Shown here: piece by piece, positions 21,301-30,300 of the stretch
Numbering within the stretch: the first letter of the stretch is position 1
Layout of the letters: each line of letters opens with the position of its first letter
Assembly (NCBI GenBank): GCA_039029135.1
Contig: JBCCGT010000023.1
Coordinates: 1-64,000 of the forward strand
Source of the DNA: JALZVT01 sp039029135
GTDB lineage: Bacteria > Pseudomonadota > Gammaproteobacteria > Pseudomonadales > Azotimanducaceae
Length of the DNA stretch: 64,000 nucleotides
Direction of reading: 5' to 3'
Notes under the pieces: model-generated
What the model was told of the DNA's origin: nothing
Seen by the model: the letters and a program-made list of their open reading frames with translations, nothing else
Database searches by the model: none
Position numbers and translations under genes: made by a program

Positions 21301-24300
21301 ACGCCGCCCATCGGCGCGTCCGCCAACAGCCCATTCACGCTCAACGTCGTGGCGACCGACAACACAGGCGAAAGCGCGACACAGCCCGTGACCATTACGG
21401 TCGTGCCCAACCAGGCGCCCGTACTGGCTAGCATCGGCAACCTGAGCGCGACCGAGAACGTCGAGTCCGTCTTCACGTTCACCGCCACGGACGCCGACGG
21501 CATGGCGCCGCCGGTGCTCAGCGCGACCAACGTACCAGCAGGCGCTGTGTTCACGCCGAACAACGCCAACGGCACGGCCACCCTGACGTGGACGCCGGGC
21601 GTGGGCGAGAGCGGCACCTTCACGATGACCGTTACCGCGACGGACGGCGACGCCGCAACCGACAGCGAGACGTTCGACATCGTCGTCACCGCGAGCAACG
21701 CGCCGGTCATCGACCCGCTGGGCACGCTGGAGATGATTGAGACTCAGCTCTTCACGCTGACGGTCACGGCGACCGACGCCGACGGCCCGAATCCGCTGAG
21801 CTGGAACGCGACCGACACGCTGCCCGGCACGCTGACGTTCATCGACAACAACGACAACGCATCGGCGAGCCTGTCGTACACGCCGGCCGAGGGTGAAAAC
21901 CTGAACGGTCCGTACGAGATCACCCTGACCGTCACCGACGGTTCGGGCGTCAGCGCCACCGAAACGGTGCCGGTGAACGTGAACCGCCTCGGCTTCCTTA
22001 ACGGCGCGGCGGACACGACGCCGAGCAACGTCGACCTGACGGCGATCGGCATCGTCGACTGGACCCACTGGGGTCTCGGCGCCGGCAACAACATCGACCG
22101 CAAGGCGGGCGTGCCCGAGGCAATCTCCAACTGGAGCGGTCTCGGCGGCCTCGTGACGGCAACGACCCATTCGAACGTCGTCGCCAAGTACGGCTGGAGC
22201 GACGGCACGCCGCAGGGCAGCGCCAGCAACACCCGCACGGGTGCCAAGACGTTCACGATCGACCAGGGCTTCGAATTCACGGCCCCGGCCGGCCTGTCCG
22301 AGCGGCAGCTGCGCATCTATGTCTCAGGTAACAAGAATACCCGCGGCACCCTGAGCGCAACGCTGTCTGACGGCAGCGCGCCCGACTTCAGCGTCGAGCT
22401 GGTCGACACCAAGAAGTACTCGCGAGTCGTGACGCTGGCCTACAAGTCGAGCCAGCCGAACCAGACCCTCACCGTACGGTGGGTGAAGGACAACAGCACC
22501 GGCTGGATCACGCTGGACGGCGCGACTCTGCAGGAGTTCAACCAGGCGCCTGAAATCGCGACCCTCGCGGCGCAGACGGTGCTGGAAGGCAAGTCGATTT
22601 CCGTAGCCATTAGCGCGACCGATCTCGACGGACCGTCGCCGCTGGCCCTGAGTCAGACCAACGATCTGCCGACGGCGCCGACGCTGACCGACAACGGTGA
22701 CGGCACGGGCACCTTGACCTGGACCGCCGGCATCGGTGATGCCGCGGGCAGCCCGTACACCGTCAACGTGACGGCGACCGACGCCGCGAGCAGCGCGACG
22801 ACCGAACCGCTGGTCATCAACGTGGTCCCGGATCTGCCGCCGACGCTGACGTCCATACCGGACCAGCAGCTGTTCGAGCAGCAGGCCATCACGCTGAACC
22901 TGCTGGCGACCGATGACAGCATCGGCACGCCCTCGTTCACGATGACGAACAACCTGCCCGGATCGCCGATCCTGCAGGACAACGGCGACGGCTCCGCGAT
23001 GTTTACCTGGACGGCGCCCGTGAACTCGCGCGACAACAGCCCGTACACGGTGACAATCACCGCGACGGACGACGCTGGCCAGACCACCGACGAGCAGTTT
23101 GCGGTCGGCGTTACCGCGAGCGCGCCGCCGGTGATCATGGCGATCGCCGATCAGGCCGTCGTCGCCGGTCGTTCGCTGGTCATTCCGGTGGTTGCGACCG
23201 ATCCGGATGGCAACAACACGATCGCGCTCAGCGCATCGACGCTCGCGAACTTGGCGTTTACCGACAACGGCAACGGCATGGGTACCTTCACCTACATGCC
23301 AGTGCCTGGCGCGTCGAGCGGCAGCCCCTACTCCGTCACCGTCACGGCGACGGACACGGGCGGCGATACGGACACCGAATCGTTCCTGATCAACGTGGCA
23401 GAGAATCAGCTGCCGGTACTGGCACCGATCGGTAACCAGTCCGCATCCGAGAACGTCACCCTGACCCTGAACTTCAGCGCAACCGACGCCGACGGCATCG
23501 GCGGCGCCCAGCCGATGATCAGCGCGACGGGCGTGCCTGCGGGCGCCGTCTTCACGCCGGGCACCGGCAGTGCCAGCCTCGTGTGGGCACCCGCCGATGG
23601 TGACTCCGCTAACAGCCCGTACACCATGACGGTCACCGCGACCGATACCGACGGTGCCACGGCTAGCGAGACCTTCGACATCGCGGTCGCTCTGAGCGAT
23701 GCGCCGGTACTGGCGCCGATCGGCAACCAGACGGCTGTCGAGGACAACGCGTGGACGGTGGCTCTAGCGGCGACCGACAGCGACGGCCCGAATCCGCTGA
23801 CCTTCAGCGAGACGAACGACCTGCCCGGCAATCCGAGCATCCTCACGGACAACGGCGACGGCACCGCCAGTCTCGCGTTCACGCCGATGGCGGGCGACGC
23901 GACAGGCAGCCCGTACACGATCACCGTGACGGTCACCGACGGCGCGGGCGTCTCCGACGACGAGACCTTCACGCTGACGGTCAATCGCGAAGGCCTGATC
24001 CAGCACACCCAGGTGACTACGACCGACACGTTCGATCTGACGGTTCTTGGCGTACACGACTGGATCCGCTGGGCGCGCAGCTCGGCGACCGACGTCGACC
24101 GCAAGGACGGCGTGGTACCGCTGTTGAGCGGACTGACGCCGATCAACAATCCGACGCTGACCCGCACGACCGGTCCGAAGACGAAGTTCTCCTGGTCCGA
24201 CGGCGCGCCGACGGCAAGCATCACGAACAATGATGCCGGCCTGCGCCACTTCCAGGCGGGACGCGGTGTGTCCTTCACGGCACCGGCGAGCCCAGGTCTG

Positions 24301-27300
24301 CGCGAGCTGAACCTGTTCATCAGTGTCCAGAGCGGCACGACGAACACCGTCACCGCGACCCTGTCTGATAACAGCACGGCGCCTGTCGTGATCAACGCGG
24401 ATGGCGGCAGCGGCACGCAGAGCCGGCGCATCACCATCACCTATAAGTCGGCCACGCCGAACGCGACCCTCACGGTCGCCTTCGAGAAGACCGGCGGTGG
24501 CGGCAAGTGGATCAGCATCGAGGCGGCAACCCTGGAGGAATTCAACCAGGCGCCCACGATCGCGGCGATCCCTGATCAGACCGTTGTCGAGCAGCAGACG
24601 CTGAACCTCAACGTCATGGCGGCAGACGCCGACGGCCCCGCGCCGATCGTGCTGACTGAGAGCAATAGCCTGCCGGGTCTGACGGGCAGCATCCTGACCG
24701 ACAACACCGACGGCAGCGGCGTGATCAGCTACACGCCGCAGCTCGGCGATGCGGCGAATTCGCCGTACACGGTCACGGTAACCGCGGCCGACGGTCTGGG
24801 CGTGTTCAACACCCTCAGCTTCAACGTCAACGTTGTGGTCAACCAGGCGCCGACGATCACGCAGGTCGCCGATCAGGCAGCCTTCGAGAACCAGCAGCTG
24901 ACGGTCAACATCGCAACCAGCGATGCGGACGGTCCCGAGCCGACGGTCATCACCCATAGCGCACCGACGCTGCCGAACGCGGCGACGCTGAACGACATGG
25001 GTGACGGCACCGCCGTGTTCACCTGGACGCCGGCCACCGGCGCTAAGACCGGCAGCCCGTACCCGGTGACCATCACCGCGACCGATGATGACGGCGCATC
25101 GAGCACGATGACGTTCAACATCTCGGTGACCGGCAGCATTCCGCCGGTGCTCAACGCGATCGCGAACCAGAGCGTGGTCGAGGGCCGCACGATCATGGTG
25201 CCGATCACCGCGACCGACGCCGACGGCAACGCAACGCTATCCCTGAGCGCGAGCGCGACGCCGCAGCCCGGAGGCCTGTCCTTCAACGACATGAACAACG
25301 GCATGGGCACGCTGACGTACGTCGCCGCAGTGGGCGACAGTGCCAACAGCCCGATCGCCGTGACCGTTACGGCCACGGACACCGGTGGCGACAGCGACAG
25401 CAAGATGTTCAACATCGCCGTCAGCGCCAACCAGGTGCCGGTCATCGCCAACATCGGCAACCAGTCCGCCACCGAGAACGTGCCGTTCTCCGTTACGATC
25501 ACGGCGTCGGATGCTGACGGCCTGATGGCGCCGAGCCTGGCCGCCAGCGGACTGCCCGCGGGCGCGAACTTCCAGGACAACGGCGGCGGTAGCGCCACCC
25601 TGAGCTGGACGCCGCAGGCGGACGACTCGCTCGCGAGCCCCTACACCGTGACGGTCACCGCCACGGATGATCTGGGCGCGACCGCGACGCAGCCGTTCGA
25701 CATCGAAGTGACCACGAGCATGCCGCCGACCATCCCGACGATCGGGCCGCAGACGGCGATCGAGGGTCAGGCGTTCTCGCTGAACGTAACGGTTACCGAT
25801 GCCGACGGCCCCGCGCCGCTGACGCTAACGGCGACCAACACGCTGCCGGGCAGCCCGTCGATCCTCACGGACAATGACAACGGCAACGGCGTGTTCGGCT
25901 TCACGCCGGCGGTCGGCGACTCGCTCACCTCGCCCTACAGCGTCACGCTGACGGCGACGGACGGTGCGGGCGCAGAGGCTACCGAGACCTTCCAGGTCAG
26001 CGTGGTACGTCAGGGCATGATCACGGTCGCCCAGGCCGCCTCTGCCGCGGATATCGACCTGAGCGTCGAGGGCCCGACCGACTGGATCCACTGGGCGGCG
26101 AACAACGCGACCCAGGTCAACCGAAAAGTCGGCGGCGGCGCCCTGATCAGCACCTGGACGCCTGTCGGCGCGCTCAGCTCGCCGAGCCGGCAGTCCGGCC
26201 TGGTCGCGGGCTACACGTGGGGCGATGGCGATCCGGTTGGCTCGATCAACAACGTCAACTCGGGCCTTAAGGCCACCACGGTCAGCCACGGCTTCGAGTA
26301 CACGGCACCCGCCAACATCGGCAACCGTCGACTCAAGGTGTACGTGAGCGGACGCAACACGGACGGTCGCCTGACCGTGTCGCTGTCGGATAACAGCGCT
26401 CCGGTGTTCGTTGCGGACGTCACGCACAACAACAAGGAGTCGAACACGTTCACGATCGACTACAAGTCCAGTCTGCCGAACCAGACGCTGATCGTTCGCT
26501 GGGAGAAGACCGGCAGCGGCGGTTGGATCACCCTCGACGCGGCCGCGCTCGAGGTGACCAACAACGCGCCGTCGATCAACGTCATCGGTGACCAGACCGT
26601 TGTCGAGAACCGAACGCTGTCGCTGAACATTGCCGCCACGGACGCCGACGGTCCGCCGCAGCTCGTGCTCTCGCAGAGCAACAACCTGCCCGGCACGGCA
26701 CCGACGTTCGTGGACAACACGGACGGCACGGCAACCTTCGACTGGACCGCGGGCGCGAGCCAGGCCGGCACCTACACGGTGACGGTCACGGCGGCCGACG
26801 GCGAGCTGGCGAGCACCAGCGAGATGTTCACGGTCACCGTGGTCGACAACGTCGAACCGACGATCGCAGCGGTCGGGAACCAGAACGCGCTCGAGCAGCA
26901 GGCGCTGACGTTCGACGTCTTCGCCAGCGACGTCGACAACTTCGCGCCGCTGAACTTCTCGCTCAGTGGTCCCGCCGGTGCAACCCTGACCAACAACAAC
27001 GACGGTTCGGCCACGTTCTCCTGGACGCCGCCCGCCGGTGCGACGGCGAACGGACCGTTCTCCGCAACCGTCACGGTCGATGACGACAACGGCGGCACGG
27101 CGACCGAGACATTCCAGATCGGCGTCACCGAATCGGCACCGCCGGTGCTGGGCGCGATCGGCGCGCAGAGCGCAATCGAGGGCCGCGTGCTGACCTTCCC
27201 GCTGAGCGCGACCGACCCCGACGGTCCGCCGACGCTGGTGTTCTCCTTCGTCTCGACGCCGGCCCTGCCGGGCACGGCGCCGGTGCTGGGCGACGACGGC

Positions 27301-30300
27301 GAAGGCACGGGTTCGTTCACTTGGACGCCACCTGTGGGTAGCGCAGGCACGTACATGCTGACCTTCACCGTCGCAGACGACGACGGCATGGGCACGGCGG
27401 ACACGGAGACGATCACGCTGACCGTCAGCCCGAACGCGCTGCCGGTCATCAACGCGCCGGTTACCGAGACCCTGTTCGAAACCGAGACGCTGACGGTTAA
27501 CCTCACGGCGACCGACAGCGACGGCCCGATGCCGATCGCCATCACCGCGAGCGAAAACCTCCCGCGGGGCGCGACGTTCATGAACCCGTCGAGCGGTGTG
27601 GCTTCGCTGACCTGGGATTCTCAGCTCGGCGACGCCGGCACCTACACGGTGACGTTCACGGCGACGGACGGTCAGGGCGGTCAAAGCACCCAGAACCTGA
27701 TCGTCACCGTCGAGGAATCGCAGGCGCCGACGATCACGCCGCCGGGCGATCAGAATGTGGTCGAGGGTCAGACGCTGAGCTTCGGCATCACGGCAACGGA
27801 TCCCGACGGACCGGGACCGATCACGCTGACGCAGACCAACACGCTGCCCGGCAGCGCTGCCAGCTTCGTCGATAACACCGACGGCACCGGCACGCTGAGC
27901 TGGACGTCCGCTCTCGGTCAGGCATCGGATCAGGCCTACACGGTCACGTTCACCGCGACGGACGGCGTCGGCAAGCAGAGCTCGCTGATGGTCAACGTAT
28001 TCGTCAACCGCGAAGGCGCGATATCCGGCCAGTCCGGGCTTGCGGCCAACTTCGTCGACCTGTCGGTCGTCGGTACGCGCGACTGGGCCAAGTGGGGCTT
28101 CCGCAACGTGCCGGACGTCGATCGCAAGGCCGGCGTAACGCCGCTGATCAGCAACTACGTGACGGTCAACGGCGCCCAGCCGACCCAGCACAGCGGCGGC
28201 CAGGACGCGCGCTATCTGTGGAACGACGGCACGCCGACTCAGTCGGCCGTGGACTCGCGATCGGCCCTGCGCGCCTTCAACAACGGCGTGGGCTTCGAGT
28301 TCACGGTGCCGGCCGGCATCGAGGAACAGGAGCTGAAGGTCTTCCTCGGCACCAAGTCCGCCACCGGCACGCTGACGGCGACGCTGTCCGATGGCAGCGC
28401 CGCGCCCTACAGCGTGGATCTGACCACCGGCGGCAAGCAGAGCCACGAGGTAACGATCACGTTCAAGGCCAGCACAGAGAACCAGACACTCACGGTGCGC
28501 TGGATCAAGACCAGCGGCAACGACTGGATCGCGCTCGAAGCGGCCGCGATGACGGGCGCGCCGAGCCTGCCCTTCGTCGAAACCTTCGACTCGGGCCTGG
28601 CACCGGGCTGGATCGTCAAGGACGAGTCCAACTCGGTCAGCAGCTGGAGCATCGCAACCGGTGAGTATCGCCAGGACAACTTCGTCGGCTTCAACGGCGA
28701 CGCGGTCGACGGCGCCTACCATCGCGGCACGATCAGCTACTGGTCCGGCGGCATGGCGCTAAGCGAATACAGCCTGTCGGTACCGGTACGACCCGAGTCC
28801 GAAGACGGTCAGGACGTCGGCATCATGACCCGCGTCGACGCGGCTAACGACAGCTATCAGAGACTGTCGTTCAGCAGCGCGCGTGGCTTCATGCGCCTCG
28901 AGTCGAACGTCGCGGGCGTGTGGGAAACGCACGCTAGCAGCGCGCGCGGTCTGCCGACCGGCATGCAGGCAACCCTGGGTATGCAGGTGCAGGGCAGTCT
29001 GACCATCGCGACGCTGGACGGCGTCAAGCTGGCGGGCGCCTACCAGCCGAACCTCGGCAACGGCACCATCGGCCTGTACTCGCGTGACGACTTCGCGGTC
29101 GACTCCGTGACGATCAACGAACTGCCGACGGCACCGATGATCGCGTTCACCAACCCCATCGACTACAACGTGGTGGATACGGCGACGTTCAACGTCGGCG
29201 CGGTTGTGCTGAACATGCCGACGGGCGGCGTCGTGAGCATCGAAGTCACCGGCTTCGCCAACGCCTGTAGCGCACCGGTCCAGATGGACACGGGCTACTA
29301 CACCGCGAGCTGTACGGTCTCCGGCATGGGCACCTATGAGCTGGTCGCAACCGTCAGCGAGGGTGGCAACGTGCTCGACACGCACCAGATCTCGAACGTC
29401 GGCGTAGGCCGCAACGTGGTGACAATCGGCAACAGCATCGTGGCCGGTCTGGATGACGAGTACGCCGCCGACAATTCGTCGAGCGACGGCTTTGTTCAGA
29501 ACGGGCACGGCTTCGAGCCGATCGTTACGGAATACCTGAACGACCTGCCCGCGTTCGAACCGAGCGTGATCAACAACGAGGGTGTTCCGGGCGACACGAG
29601 CGCGCGCATCCTGTCCGATCGCCTCACGGGCGTGCTGGAGCGTCACGACGATCTGTCGGATATGGTGGTCATGATCGGCGTCAACGACGCCGGTGGCGCC
29701 GCCTTCACGCCCAGCGGTCTGAACTGCTCCGGCGCGGCCTGCGCGGGTACGTTCAAGGGCAACATGCAGGCGATAATCGACCAGGCGCGCGCCGCTGGCG
29801 CCAACCAGGTGATCGTCCCCTACACGCTGCCCCGCTTCGGTGATTTCGGCGAGAACGTCGCGCCGTACACGGATCCGGCGAACAACACGCGCAACCTACT
29901 GATCCGCGACCAGTACAACGTGGTCATCAACTCTCAGTTGATCAATCACACCGTCGGGCCGGATCTGTACGACCTGTTCCTCGGTCAGGAGAGTCGCTTC
30001 TATCTGTACGCGACGAACCTGCATCCGAACGCGCTGGGCTACAAGCTCATCGCAACGGAGCTGCACAACGCGATCTCGGGCGCCAACAAGACGGTGTTCT
30101 ACGTCGACAACTTCTGCCTGAAGCTGAGCGCCGGCGGCAACTGCGAAACGGTACCGCTGTATAAGCAGAACATCCTGGAGCCCGGCAACGAGGTGTGGGT
30201 GGACGATTCGTCCACGCTGATATCGGCGCCCAGCGTGCTGGATAACGGCCGCTGGCTTCAGACCAGCAACACGGATCGCAATCTGAGCAACACGGACTAC

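Noticed and set aside
17197..22170. Long open frame on the minus strand (about 1650 residues) antisense to the giant gene
   Set aside because: It mirrors the repeated, GC-biased codons of the plus-strand gene (Arg/Val/Gly-rich, no domains, no ribosome site). The plus-strand frame has recognisable repeated domains throughout.
25825..28722. Second long antisense open frame (about 965 residues)
   Set aside because: Same explanation: composition artefact of the repeat array, with no recognisable domain.
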